Assembly: GCA_001598975.1 (NCBI GenBank) | Contig: BBXU01002910.1 | Span: 62,001-126,000 of the forward strand | Length of the DNA: 64,000 nt | DNA from: Parachlorella kessleri | Lineage: Eukaryota; Chlorophyta; Trebouxiophyceae; Chlorellales; Chlorellaceae | Direction of reading: 5' to 3' | Part shown: positions 12,255 through 24,018 of the stretch, in pieces | Numbering within the stretch: the stretch's first letter is position 1 | How the letters are laid out: each line of letters starts with the position of its first letter | Made by a program: the position numbers and the translations under genes | Notes under the pieces: model-generated | What the model was told of the DNA's origin: nothing | What the model saw: the letters and a program-made list of their open reading frames with translations, nothing else | The model's database searches: none

Positions 12255-12937
12255 TGCTGTGGGCAGGGTTGGGTGAGGGCTGCAAGACACCCACACCAGG
12301 TCTCCTTGCAAAATCAGGAAAGGGAGTGAGGGACTGCTGGCTGCCGTGCCCAATCTATGCGTGGCTAGGCAATGGCGGGACAGTGTCGACACAGAGAGGA
12401 TCAGGGGTGATCATGGTACACGATACCTTACGCCATGGGCCATCTGATACATCAGATGCTGGGCTGGCTTGGGGCGAGGTACCGTGTCCTGGTTACGACG
12501 GGCCTTGGAAGCACTTGCTTCACATACAACACAAAGTCAAAGTTGCAAGCCTGAGTAACCTTGACCTTGGCGTGACGGGTGACGGCTATTCAAGGGTCCA
12601 CAACACCGCCTGCTGCCATTCCTTGCGTCCGAGTGACCTTGAAGGGAACTTGTCTGGCAGGTGGAGCCAACCAAGGTTTCTGACCACGACCTGCCAGTGT
12701 GCACAAGCTTGGCAGCGGCGAGGTGCACTCTGTCCAGTGGTCCACATGATAGCCACATGCCTATAGGGTGGGCAGCTGAAACTTCCCTCGAGATTATTTG
12801 CAACAGATGCAAGGTAGTTGAGACAACAATATAAACAATGTCTAAAACAGAGAGCCTGCAGCCGCCATCATAGATGAGTCGATACACCATGCAACGACCT
12901 GGACTCGAGAGTCAGCCCCACTTCTCGCAAGCACAGG
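12255..12937. other. Intergenic region: FAD6 5' flank / PP6 3' flank
   Basis: About 680 bp lie between two minus-strand genes. This should hold the FAD6 promoter and the PP6 3' UTR. No coding signal or repeat was found, and no clear TGTAA was spotted downstream of PP6. Confidence 0.45.
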
Positions 12938-15668
12938 CTAAAGGAAGTAAGGCACGGCTGCGCGTGGGGCAATGGTGCTGGCATTCTCCTCCGTCTCCGT
13001 GAAATACTTGACGTCTCTGCACGGCAGCAGGTAGCAAAGCTCTGCCTTGGTGAATGGCAAACCTTACTCACCGTGGCCCTGGCTCCAGCAGACAATAACC
13101 TAACCCAACCACGCACGAGCTACAAGTTGCGAGGAACTCGCCCACTCCAAGGGTCAACTTGCTGCCACTTGCACTAGCGACACCCACACATTCCAACAAC
13201 GACAGCAGCACAAGCAGCAAAGGTCAGGCCCCACCCCACCTCTCCAAGTTGTCGCTGAAAGAGAGAATGGATGCCACGTTGCCACACCGATAGCAGTAGT
13301 TGGGCGCGGACCATACGGTGACCAGCGACCGCTCGGGGAACATGTATTTGAGCCCCTCCTGTAAACAGAGCACAGCACGGCAGGCCCATCACTCCCGGGG
13401 GCTGCACTAACCGTCAGCCAGCGGCATCGCTGCCTCCTCAAGCATGGGCTTTTGCTCTGTCTCGCACACACAAGCACCAGGCAACGGTAAGCCTGTACGC
13501 ATTGCAGGCTGCTGTTTTGCCAAGGCTGCAAAGGAGGCAGGCATGCTGTGTAAACAACAGGGCTGTCAGTTCATGAAGCACTCCTTCACCTATGGCAGCA
13601 ACAGCTGCGGACTGAGCATGCCCTTCCGCAAGCATCTCATTGTACCTGGACTAGCTGGTGCGCTCGGCACACAAGCTCCAGCCCATTGATCCGGTTGAAT
13701 TCGCTCACTACCCGCCCGCCAAACAGCCACCCTGCGGCGTCAAGCCAGGCAAACTTGGGCTTCTAAATCAGCTTTGCTGTTGCACGGACAGCCGACAAGT
13801 GTCTACAGGCAGTGCGAAACACATGACAGTAGGCAGGGTGCTTCTGTTCATCATGAGATCATTAACACATTACCCCATGCTTGCTTGCCTTGGCTTGCTC
13901 ATGCGGCTTCTGGCTGCCAGCCTGCCCCCTGGGCTTGCTGAGTGGCACCCTGTACTCAAGCTGCCTCGTGCCCTTGTCTAAACACTATTCCCACCTGCTC
14001 CGCGCGGGGACACTGCCCAAGACTCGATGTCCTCTGGGTCGCTCCACATGAGGTCACAGAAAGGTCCTTCATGAGGGATCTCGCAAATGCGGTCGATCAC
14101 CCGCACCTGCAACCGCACACTTTCTCGTCTGCTTGGTAGGAGTTTACATGCAGCCAACGAGGAGCGTCCCGCACAGGGACACATACACTTGCATATCCTA
14201 GCTTGCAAGGCCATCACCTGACTGCCGGGCCGGCTCAGCTGAGGGGGCGCACCTTACCGCCGCCATACCTACTGCCACCTGAGCACCAGGGCATGCACTA
14301 CTCCGACCTCAGGGCATCAAGCCATGCAGGTGTAGGTCTCACACTCCACAACCTCACCTGGTCCAACGTTCGAAGGTCGGGTGACAAGCCGCCGTGCACG
14401 CACAAGACCTGCCCGTCTATGATAGCCTGCAGTGTCCACCCCTCCAATATCAAAGCAGCAGCCGGAGGGCCAACCTGTGACACAATCATACTGGCAAACC
14501 CAGGAATGACAACATAGCTACAGTCGGACAGTTAGCAACCTGTGACACACAGGCTAACGTTACCAAGACTCTCACAACAAGTAAGAGAGCTGCAACAGCT
14601 GCAAGGCAGCCCCCATCAAGCCAACGCTCCGCCTCGTCACGAGCTACGCTGGAGCAGACGCACCGAAAGTGTGAGGTAGTCAAAGACCTCTGTGCAGTAC
14701 CGCCAAACATTCGGGTTGCCATATTTTCTTTGGCACTCATCATAGAAGCCATACACCTGCAAGCCATGCCGGAGTAGGATGTGGTGCACTGCACGACACC
14801 AGCTGTCAGCGGTGCTGCCATTCCCACATACACTGTGCAGCGGGCATCCCAAAAGCTACGATGGGGCCTCCAAACAAGGATCATTATCTAGCACCAGTGG
14901 CACATAGACTCGACTTTCTGTTGCAGCGCCCAGCTAGCCATGGCCGACGGGCCCTCCTCGGCCGTCAGCATGGCTCCCACAGCCCTTTATAGAAAAAGCC
15001 CACAGACTCTGAGCTTGCAAACAACTGTGCCTTCCCACACCTGTGTGATTTGTCGGCTTTCGTGGTTGCCCCGCAGCAGCGTCATGTGCGCTGGGTACCG
15101 TGCTTTTAGCAGCATGAGCAGCGTAAACACCTCCAGGCTGTTGAAGCCCCGGTCCACAAAATCGCCCATGAAGATGTAGTTGGTGGAGGGCACCTGGCCC
15201 CCTGTCTCAAAGAGCTTCAGCAAGTCATGAAACTGGCCGTGGATGTCTCCACACACCTGCACACCCGGACGCATCCAAGGCTCCACTCACGTAAACTACA
15301 GCTGCTCCTCAGCAAGTCAGCGCCTTTCTGGCTGCCTGGGAGCAGGGCAAGCGAGGCGCATGTTTGCGGCATCAGCCTGTCTTAGTGCCTTCCTCGGTTG
15401 CCGCCAGCAAGGCTTCACCAGTCACCTCCTCTTATCTTACCGTCACTGGGCTATTCACCGGTTGGACGTTAGACTCCTCGACTAGTATCTCCTTTACCTG
15501 CAAAACCACCAAACTTAGACTTCAAGCCAGTTGACGGGAGAGGAGACAACATGATCGACGTCCCCTGTTATGCCCAGCACCCACGTAGTCACAGAGCGCT
15601 TTCAGCTCGTCCTCCGCTAGGTACTCGGTCTTTCTAAGCCTCTCGATGCACTTGTCAAGATCAAGCAT
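12938..15668 (-). CDS. PP6: Serine/threonine protein phosphatase 6 catalytic subunit
   Basis: A metal-dependent phosphatase of the PPP family. Nine exons: 15668-15585, 15497-15441, 15256-15041, 14756-14664, 14426-14358, 14106-13995, 13731-13646, 13358-13240 and 13016-12938. They give 304 residues (human PP6 has 305). PPP signatures are GDIHGQ, GDFVDRG and [10 protein letters not shown], followed by a downstream HGG and [11 protein letters not shown]. It is PP6 rather than PP2A or PP4 on the basis of the N-terminus ([16 protein letters not shown]) and [18 protein letters not shown]. The C-terminal block ([14 protein letters not shown], ending in PYFL) resembles plant FyPP proteins. The PYFL end is that of carboxymethylated PP2A-like phosphatases. 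The first donor must be the GTGGGT after base 15585 to keep frame. Confidence 0.95.
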
Positions 15669-16408
15669 CCTACGCTCAAAACAACTGTCTCAAGTTCTGA
15701 GTATATATCAAATCGTGTTAGGTGTAGAAATGAACCGGTGCCACTCCATTCGCCTGGAATGGACAATGGTGCCACGTGGAGCCGTACTTGTGTACGTGAT
15801 ACATGCCCAGAATTGTGAAAGGGTGGGTCACGGTGGGTTGCAATGGTCAACCGTAGCGGGGTTGTCAACATGGATCTGCAATGACTGGTTTCAGCTCTGC
15901 ACTGCTTGCTCCTGTTGAGACTCTGCGGGCATAACTTGGTGACCTTGTGGCCAAAGGTAGCACCAGGCACACAGTGGACGGCGTTCCCTAAGGGGAATGT
16001 GCTTCTGCTTGGCTTTCTGGAGGTTTTTATCTCCCTTAGGTCCCGCACTTGCTTGCAGTAGCAGGTTTGAGGGACCCCCGTGCCTACACCGAGCAGGCCT
16101 TCAATACATTCTCTGGCATGCACAGTGCAATACCTGGCTCCACAAGCCTCAACTCCTTTGCTTGCTGTCCCTGGAAGTCCCTGAAGCTCACTTGCCCGGG
16201 CTTAGCCTTCTTAAAAGACGACCACGCCCTTCATTACATGGGACTATGAAACCTGACAGCAGGGCTGCCAGGTCCCCTGGCTGCCGCTATCCCAACTCCA
16301 CCAATCCCACCACTGCTCCCCTGCGCTGCTGCCACCGGGCTGTTCGCCCAAGCCAGCAATGCCACGCCCCAGCGCTGTTCTCCGTTGCTGCTCTGACTGG
16401 GTTTGCTA
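15669..16408. other. Intergenic region: PP6 5' flank / RPL10 3' flank
   Basis: About 740 bp between two minus-strand genes. It contains the RPL10 3' UTR with a minus-strand TGTAA at 16234-16238, and the PP6 promoter. No gene was recognised. Confidence 0.5.
16234..16238 (-). terminator. Candidate UGUAA polyadenylation signal of RPL10
   Basis: TGTAA on the minus strand (TTACA on the plus strand), about 170 bases after the RPL10 stop. UGUAA is the usual chlorophyte near-upstream poly(A) element. A five-base match alone is weak. Confidence 0.35.
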
Positions 16409-18582
16409 TCACTCGTCGTCAGAGCCGTGCACGGGGGTCCGGTAGAGGCGGGCGGGCGTGGGGAAGATGTGCGCAGACTCGCGCTTCTCCAGGGGGCCGT
16501 GGCAGCCCAGCAGCTTGACGTTCACGCCATCGTTCACCAGGCGGCCCTCGCGCTTCCACTCCAGGTAGTCGTCGCGCAGGTAGTCGGTGAAGCCCCTGCA
16601 GCAACAAGGCGGACAGCCAAGGCCTTAATACCAACGGCTCGCAACCATATGGCACCGGGCCCGCCGATGCATGCCGCGCGGCAATCCATGTCATATGCAT
16701 TTCCTAGACTGGAGCTGATCCAACAGGACCAGGATGATGGACTGCAGGATATGGAGCGCGCCCACTCCGCTCGCAGCCTAGCTGCAGAGCACTGGAGGGC
16801 ACCAGCTGCACTACGCACTGCAGCCAAAGCCCAGTCTGTCTTTACTTCTCGCTTTGCTGGACTCCCTGTCTCAGACACCCTGTGGCACCTGCAGCGCATG
16901 CGTATTTAACATAGCACAGAACCCATGCAACTCACCAGTTCCTGCTAGCCACGATCTTCTGGCGGCCGGGGAACTTGAACTTGGCACGGCGCAGAGCCTC
17001 CTCAGCCACCACTGCAAAAACAGCCCCACCAAACCACATTAGCAGCAGTGCACATTCAGAGTGCCTTTGCATCTGAGGGTTGCTGCCACGAAGTCCGACC
17101 CACTTCTGAGCCCACTGCATACCCAGCAACCGCACACCGCTCGATCATGCACTGGACCCTACCCTAAGGAACAGAAGAGGCCCAGTCACTGGCCTAGGCG
17201 GCTTCCAGAACACTGGGGCCTGCTGCGGGCCTGCTGTGTAAGCCCAAAAAAACACATAGCATTCAACCTTGCAGGCTAGCCTGACCTGTCACAGACTTTG
17301 CAAAGCCCACCCGGGCGACCCGCCCGGGTCCCACCGCGCCTAGGCGCAGAGGCCCCGCCCATCGCGGCAGACAGCACACCAGACCCCTCGCCCACTGACC
17401 TGCGTGCTGCTCCCTGCAGCGGATGGAGAGCAGGATCTGGCCGATGCCGACGCGGGCAGCCACGCCAAAGGGCTTGCCGAAGGCGCCGCGCATGCCGGTC
17501 TGGAGCCTATCAGCCCCGGCGCACGAAAGCATCTTGTTGATGCGCAGCACGTGGAAGGGGTGCACGCGCACGCGGAGGTGGAACGCGTCCTTGCCCGCAT
17601 TCTGCAACCATACAAACCGCCAGGCGCGCTTGCAGTGTCAGTGCAGGCTGACGACTGGACTGACAAACAAGCAGGATCGTAGTGCTGGAGCTGCAGCTGA
17701 CAAAGGCTCGCCTCCAAAGCAATCAAGGCTTGCTGTGCATGCTGCACTGGGACTTCAATGCTCAGCCCCTGCCGCAGCAACCACCCCCGTGCTGCAGGGC
17801 TGTGCCAAATGTCGAGTGTGCCCAAATGGTTGCCCAGTCTGTCACTGCTGCAGTTCATATACATGCCGCGGCCTGCTCAATCTGAGGCTGATTAGTGCAA
17901 AGACATGCACCAGTCGTGGCAGCAGCTGCTGACCGTCTGCTCAGTTTGATGACCCCGTCGCTGCACCTCCCCCGTTCAAGCTCATCCTCTGCTTTGCTCT
18001 GTCACTCCGTGCCGGCAACAGTGCCCCATCAAACTGTTCACTCTTACCACCGCTAACTACCATAAGCGCCAGCTGCCCAAGCTGTGCGCTGCCCTGCCAT
18101 CCCTGGAGCTGCTACACACCTTCACCATGTACTTGTTGGCAGCAATGCGGGCCGCCTCAAGAGCCTCAGAGGAGATGTGCTCCTTCTCCCAGCTGCAGCA
18201 CAGTGGCAGGACGTCATGAAGAACCGTCAGGCCACAGTGTCGACTACACAAGCTGCTTGTCTCCAAGTGACAGTGTCACCAAGTCCAGGCAGCAAGTCCG
18301 GGAGCCGTCAGGCCGGCAGCAACGCTAGTGGCAAGCAAACAGGTTATGTGAGCCCTTCATCAGAGACAGAAAGATGAGGTAACCTTCCTTGACGCGCTCT
18401 CAAATGATGGCATGCCCGCACCTGACCATGTGGACGCAGTAAGGGAAGGCATCGACGCCAGACTTCTTTGCGCCCACGTCGTAGATGCGGATTTTGGAGT
18501 CAGGCACACCACGGCAGAAGCGAGACTTGGGGTACGGCTTCCCCTTGATTTGCCGGTAGCACCTTGCTGGGCGGCGCCCCAT
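16409..18582 (-). CDS. RPL10: Cytosolic 60S ribosomal protein uL16 (RPL10)
   Basis: A late-assembling large-subunit protein near the P site. Five exons: 18582-18422, 18192-18120, 17601-17400, 17011-16936 and 16595-16409, in consistent phase, coding about 232 residues. Sequence is near-identical to eukaryotic RPL10: [86 protein letters not shown] and [12 protein letters not shown]. The C-terminus is longer than in animals and ends acidic (HGSDDE). The exon-1 donor must be the GTGCGG after AG (base 18422), not the nearer GTCAGG, to restore VSWEKE. It faces the bHLH gene across a short divergent region. Confidence 0.96.
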
Positions 18583-18864
18583 GGTTGCTGCACCTAACTA
18601 AACAAGAGCGCTAGGAAGAGGCTGAGTGTGAGCCCTGCAAGTCAGAAAAGCATGGGGGAGTCTTGGGCGCAGGTGTTTTAGGGCAGAAGCCTGAAATATT
18701 CCAAATACTGGAACCAATAATAAGATGAATCCCTGGATTCTCGGGGGTCCCGATCTGCCCACTGAGGCGAGGAAGCCAGGGCAAGCTATGCTGTTGCGGA
18801 GAGGGAGGTGTCTCAATCGAGGTCACGGTCCAGCATAGCTGGTAGTGACCTATCCGTCACCCCC
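18583..18864. promoter_or_regulatory. Divergent promoter region RPL10 / bHLH
   Basis: About 282 bp between two divergent start codons. A CCAAT-like AACCAATAATAAG lies at 18712-18724. A strongly expressed ribosomal gene and a transcription factor gene share this space. Confidence 0.5.
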
Positions 18865-21800
18865 ATGGGAACCGACCTAGGGAACGCCCTTAACGGGCTC
18901 TATGGTGAGTTGCCTGCCAGTACAGCAGCTGAGTGAGCTAGTTGAGGCCTATTCCTGCTCACGCGCCAGCCTCGGGCCTTACTGTGCTGTAGGGGGCGAC
19001 TTCGACTATACCTTCACGGAGGCTGAGCTCCATGACGTGCTTGGCTACATGGAAGCGCAGCAGTCGGGCGGGTTGGTGGAACCCTTGCCGTTCTACTCCA
19101 CAGCGTTGCAGTTCCAGGTAGGAACCACAGCTTGTTGAACAACCCTTGGCATTGCACTTCTCGTGTTCGTGGATGTGTCTTGTATATGAGAATAGGTTGC
19201 GGCCGGCAAAACAACCTGAAGGTTTCCTGCCTGCAGCCGCACAACACCTCCAGCCAGCAAGTGGGCATAGCGGAGTCGCTGGTGCCCTTGAAGCCGGAGA
19301 TGTTTGATGTGGTGGACTTGGGCCCGATGCCGCCGTGCCCGCCGGTATCCTCTGCCATGGTGCCAAGCGCTATCGCAACCCCACCGCAGCAGCCGCAATT
19401 GAACGGTGGAAACTACCATCCTCCTCCTCAGCAGCAACAGCAGCAAGTCAGTGGTACTGCCTACCAGCAGCCGCCCGGCATGGGGCAGACCGGCAGCAGC
19501 AGCTCCACAGGGGGTGGTGGAAGCGCGAGCGTGCCGCATGGCGGTGTGGTCGGGGTGCCGTCCGGCGCGGACCTGGCGGCGTCTATGTCGGGCGGCTCGC
19601 AGCCTGGGCCGCAGCTGCCGCCGCCGTCGCAGTTGCCGCCACCGCAGCCCCACACTTATCAGCAGTACCACCCACCGCCAGCTGTGGTGCGCCAGGCTGC
19701 CCCTCCCGTGCGGAAAGGTGGGCCCTCTGCTTTATTTTGGTGGCGATACTAGGTTGGTGGGTGCAGGGTGTCCTTTTTTTATTATTAGTGGCTGGGTGGT
19801 ACCGCTGATGTTAGGCTGGTGGCTTGGTGTCAGGTTGTGGCGGTGGTACCTGCCATCCTGCACCATGCTGCCGTCCGCAGGGCTGAGATGGTTGCTGTAG
19901 CCTGCACTGCCGACTGCCAAGCATAGCAATGCAGTGGGGGGAGGTGCATCGCTGTAGATTTGCGCTCGTTGTCCTGCAAGGCCTCAAGGGGTGGTGCCGT
20001 GCATGCAGATGGCAAGCCACATGTGAGCCACAGCACTGTAGAAAAGCAGCGCCGCGATCGTATTAACTCGCTAATCGATGAGGTGGGGGCACTCAATGGC
20101 AGTCACTATGCGTCATGGCCTGAAGGACCTAGGTAGCGGAATATGTTACTTTGTGTATTGGCGATACACATGGGGTGTACCCGACAGATGTCCAGCTGCC
20201 TGAATTTGAAAAGGCTGTTGTGTTAGTGGAGGGTCCACCTCTCTTCATGGCATTAGCCATAATTTTGCAGACTCACTTAGGTGGCTCCTTCTGGCTGCGA
20301 TCGGTGCAGCTACGGGAGCTGGTGCCTCCCAGCCGCGCTGATGCAGCCTCAGCTGCCCACCCACCCGACCCTCATGACACGAAGCGGCCAAAGCACGTGG
20401 TCCTGTCCGACACCATCGCCATGGTGAAGGAGCTGCAGGAGCGGGTAAGCAGGGCAACCCGGTGTGACTCAAGTGGGTTGACGTCTGACCTAGCTTCCCT
20501 GGCTCACGCTGCAGACTGGCATCGTAGGTTTTTGAGCAGGGTACCGTCAGGTCTATGGCTCCTTGTATACTTTCGTTGTTCTGTGCCTTTCGGGAGGAAA
20601 GGCCAGCTAGCTGTAGTCGTTATTCGACTCTGGGCCAGCCTGCTGGCCAGCGGGGTTGTTGAACACCTTGGGAGAAAATTCGAAGGTGTGGGCCCCAAGG
20701 CTTGTAGCGTTTTGTAGGGAATCTTGCTGGGTCAGCTATATCGCTTGCTCACTTCCCTCCGCAAGTTTGTACCAGCACCCCTTGCAAGTCTGCCGGTGCA
20801 GCTTGCTATGAGCGAGACTCAGCTGGCGCAGTTACGAGAGCATGAGGAGCACTGCCCCTTCCACGAGCACGAGGAGCACCAGGCGGCCCTGAAGGCAGCA
20901 ACTGGGGACAGGTGCGCCAGCTAGAACTTGCTTGGATAGCCCTGAATGCGGGTAGCGGTAACGTGCTGACGAGGAGCACCAGGCTGCTCGTAGGGTGGCA
21001 ACCAGGGATACCCACACCAACCAACCTTGCAACCTGCTGCACTCGTGTGTCTGTTGTGAGCGGGGCTGGGCCTCGGTGTTGATGCAGGGAGAATGGCGGG
21101 GGGCACGAGAACAGCAGCGGCAGCCGGGGGAGCCACCCGGAGCTGCCGCATGCCCCTGTTGGCCACCCGCCGGTGGCCGAGCCCACAGTACTGGTAGAGG
21201 AGGGAGAGGCGGGGTCCATGTATGTCAAGGCAAGTGCTTGTAGTCAAAACCTTTCCAGCTTGCTGCTGGTGCGCCTGGCAGTACGCTGGGTGTATAGCCT
21301 CTGCAAGTGCTTGTATTGACTATGCCAAAGTCAGGGCTTGACCTGGCATCTGTGTCCAGTGGCGCCCGTAAGGTTGCGCTGACTCTGCTTGAAGACAGCA
21401 CACTGCGTGGGCTGCTTATCATGCGGCTGCAGTGTTCCTGGGTTGGGACCCCGTACCAGGTGTGTGGTAAAGCATTGCCCTTGTCTTGAGGTGATGGGGA
21501 ATTGCTGCACCTTGCCTGCCAGCTGGCAGCGGCATACCTCCCACTGTCTGTAAGAACTTCAAATCGACTGCCGGCCTATATACACCCAACCACTTACGTG
21601 GACGTCACCTGAGGCCCAGCGTCCTGCGCTCCCCACCCGATGCAGATCAGCTGCAAGGACCGCCACGGGCTGCTGGCCGACCTTGTACGGGCTCTCAAAG
21701 CCGTGCCAGTGGAGATTGTGACGGCGGCCATCACCACCACACCAGAGGGTGGGGTGTACGACGTCTTCCAGGTTATTCCTGATCCGGACGGGCCCAATTT

Positions 21801-22481
21801 CAGCCGGGAGGAGGTGGCTGCGCGGCTGCAGCAGGTGCTGGCGGAGCAGCACACAGGTGGGTAGGTTGTTGATTGGGTGTTCCTATGGCGGGGGGGTCTA
21901 GTGGTACAGGGGTGCTTGCGGGGCACCGGGCGGGTGGCGTGTGTGGGTTGAGGGTGCGGAAGTCCTCCTGGCTGCAGGAGATGCTGGCGGAGTAGCTGTT
22001 GGTTGGTGATAGCAGGTTGAAGGATGTCTGTACTGTGGTAGGGAGATTCCGCAGTGGCTAGTGCATGGATTGAATCGGTGCGGAGTCTTTGGGTGGCTGC
22101 TTGGTGCGTGCGGCGGGCACCATACGGGAAGTTGGGTGGACTTTAGGGAGGGGCGTGTGTAGGGAGCATGGGCGACCAGCCCTAATGCAGCGGGGGCTGC
22201 AGGAGCTGTGGGGGTTTATTGGGGAACGTCCGTTGGTTATTGCTGTGCTGTTCAAGTGTGCTCCTGGTCAGTCGTGTCCCATCTTATGTGTGTCATGCCT
22301 GATCCCGGGGGTTCGCTGCTGCTTGGTGTGGGATGGTGCACTTCGAGAAGTTTTGTGTTGCAGGGCAGCCTTGTTAGCAGCCTGCAATGTGTAGGCATTG
22401 CCCGTTGAGGTGCCATTGCCTAGCAGCTGTGGTCCTGTTGCTGCTCTTGCAGGGGACAAGCGGAGGCGGGACAGCCTGTAA
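18865..22481 (+). CDS. bHLH transcription factor with C-terminal ACT-like domain
   Basis: Exons: 18865-18904, 18993-19117, 19237-19717, 20009-20082, 20310-20444, 20802-20911, 21088-21229, 21646-21856 and 22453-22481, about 448 residues. Exon 3 codes a long Gln/Pro/Gly/Ser-rich region. Exons 4-5 code the bHLH: basic region and helix 1 (STVEKQRRDRINSLIDE), then helix 2 (KHVVLSDTIAMVKELQER). Exon 8 codes an ACT-like fold (ISCKDRHGLLADLVRALK, PEGGVYDVFQV), as in plant bHLH-ACT regulators, where it mediates dimerisation. Intron 7 has a GC donor (GCAAGT at 21230). Two ends are possible. Reading past 21856 gives TGG then TAG at 21864. Splicing at that GTGGGT to the strong acceptor at 22452 adds a basic end (GDKRRRDSL). 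I prefer splicing because the next bases contain an echo of exon 8, which elsewhere marks introns. Confidence 0.85.
20968..21010 (+). repeat. Intronic echo of bHLH exon 6
   Basis: It matches the end of the preceding exon (20868-20911), including an exact 15-base block CGAGGAGCACCAGGC. The rest is degenerate. It lies in the intron directly after that exon. Confidence 0.7.
21970..21995 (+). repeat. Echo of bHLH exon 8 end
   Basis: 23 of 26 bases match exon positions 21824-21849 (coding LQQVLAEQ). One change converts a CAG codon to TAG. It lies about 115 bases after the exon, which supports this stretch being intronic. Confidence 0.7.
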
Positions 22482-24018
22482 AACATATTCTTTGCTGGGA
22501 GCGGCAACAGCTGGAGCTGTGCCCAAGAGAGGGGGTGCTGAGTGGTGCAGCTCTGGTGCGCACGTTGATCAAGTTGGCACAAGTGGAAGGATTTTACTGC
22601 AAAGCTACGTCTATGTTGCTGTTGGGCCAGCAGCTCATTGCTGGTTGTGAAGCGCCAGACAGGGCCTCGATGTTGGTATTAGGCCTGCAGGGTATTGAGC
22701 CTTGCAACTGCCTGTGAAGTGACACCCCCTGCCTTTTCCTCTAGGTCTTGTGTACGGAGCCTTCTCGCCTGTATCAGCACCGGCATGGGACATATAGTTG
22801 GGGTAGGTAGCTTTTCAGTTGGCACTGCTGTAGCTATTAACTTTTCCCTTGTACTGCTTACGCTGTTGGCTTCACTCCGCACTCTGTGTGGCTAAACTCC
22901 CTATTTCTGCTTTGCCTGTAGCCATTCGAAAGCTTGTTCCCAGTCCTGTAGTGCTGCTGCAGCGGGCCGCAGGCATAGTATACCTTGGGCGGTGGTGGTG
23001 TTCCCTGGCAGCGTCGCTGTTGCAGGAAGTTGCCTGCGAATGTCCTAATGTAGCCGAATTGCTCCTGGCTTTTGCAGCTATTGAATGTGTGAATGGGGGG
23101 TTTCCGTTGGCTTTGTACACTATGCATCGTTGTGTTCGGTGCTGGTCCTTCAGGTCCGAAGTTGTAAGTTAGCACTGTAGGGGAGAAGAGGGGCTGTTGG
23201 TGGTGGTGGTGGTGGGAAGTGTTCTGGTCCTGCGTCTTGTTCATAACTGTATGTCCTGCTCAGCGACTTGTAGCCCGCCATTGGTGGTGCTGGACCACCT
23301 TGCAATGCAGTCTCTGGGGTTGTGAGGACGAATGTGCGGTAGACGGTGTTGAACCTGAGATGAGAGTGTTTTGGGCTGGGATTGGCGCTGCCACATAGTG
23401 TTTGACATATGTCCCTGTGATGTGTCTCGCCATGCAAGCCTCATTGCCCCAGCCTGTTTCAGCTGTGTGCAAGTAGTGCCTCAGTTCTATTCAGGCCTTG
23501 GCTGCCTAACTCGACTGTAACTGCCCAAACCTTTCCACTTTGTTACATTAGTTCAAACATATGTTCCTCCAAGCCATCCGTTGCCCATCAGCTGAGCGCC
23601 CTTGCTCAGGCGCCCGTTCTGGCTTATTTGCAAGCACTGAGTGCAACGACTGGTAGCATCAGTCTTCGTGCTACAAAGGGAGAGAAGTAGGCTGACCACT
23701 ATTTGATTCCCCGACACTGTCTGGCAGACAGGGCTTCAGGCTTCGCCCTGGGTAAGACGAATCGATTCTATGATGCCGGTAATGACGCAAACCAGCATCC
23801 AGCCCTATCACTACGGTTTGCCTCTCCGTTCGCGCCAACCGTGGAGGATACCAAGGGCCAAGGGAATGCATTTTGTTAGTCAGCGACAGCGAGGGGATCG
23901 GCTACCAGTTGCCTCGGCAAGGATTCGGTTTTCCGCTCGTTCGAGGCACGGGGCGCTAGATGAGGCACCGCGACCTCTTCATTCAGTTCGTGTAATGTTC
24001 TAGACATTCACTTTTAAG
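22482..24018. other. Poorly resolved region, possible upstream exons of the next locus
   Basis: No known gene is recognised. Some segments look protein-like, such as an open stretch around 22500-22717 (ALVRTLIKLAQVEGFYCKA) and one around 22920-23172 (AIRKLVPSPVVLLQ). They could not be joined in phase to each other or to the exons that follow. From about 23500 the sequence is less G+C-rich to the eye than the neighbouring exons. No repeats or transposon domains were recognised. Confidence 0.3.

Noticed and set aside
14436..14473. PP6 frame segment [10 protein letters not shown] before exon 5
   Set aside because: It reads open, but using the CTGCAG acceptor before 14426 gives an exact, gap-free match to PP6 (LTLS-AIIDGQ). 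The segment is intronic, possibly another faint echo.
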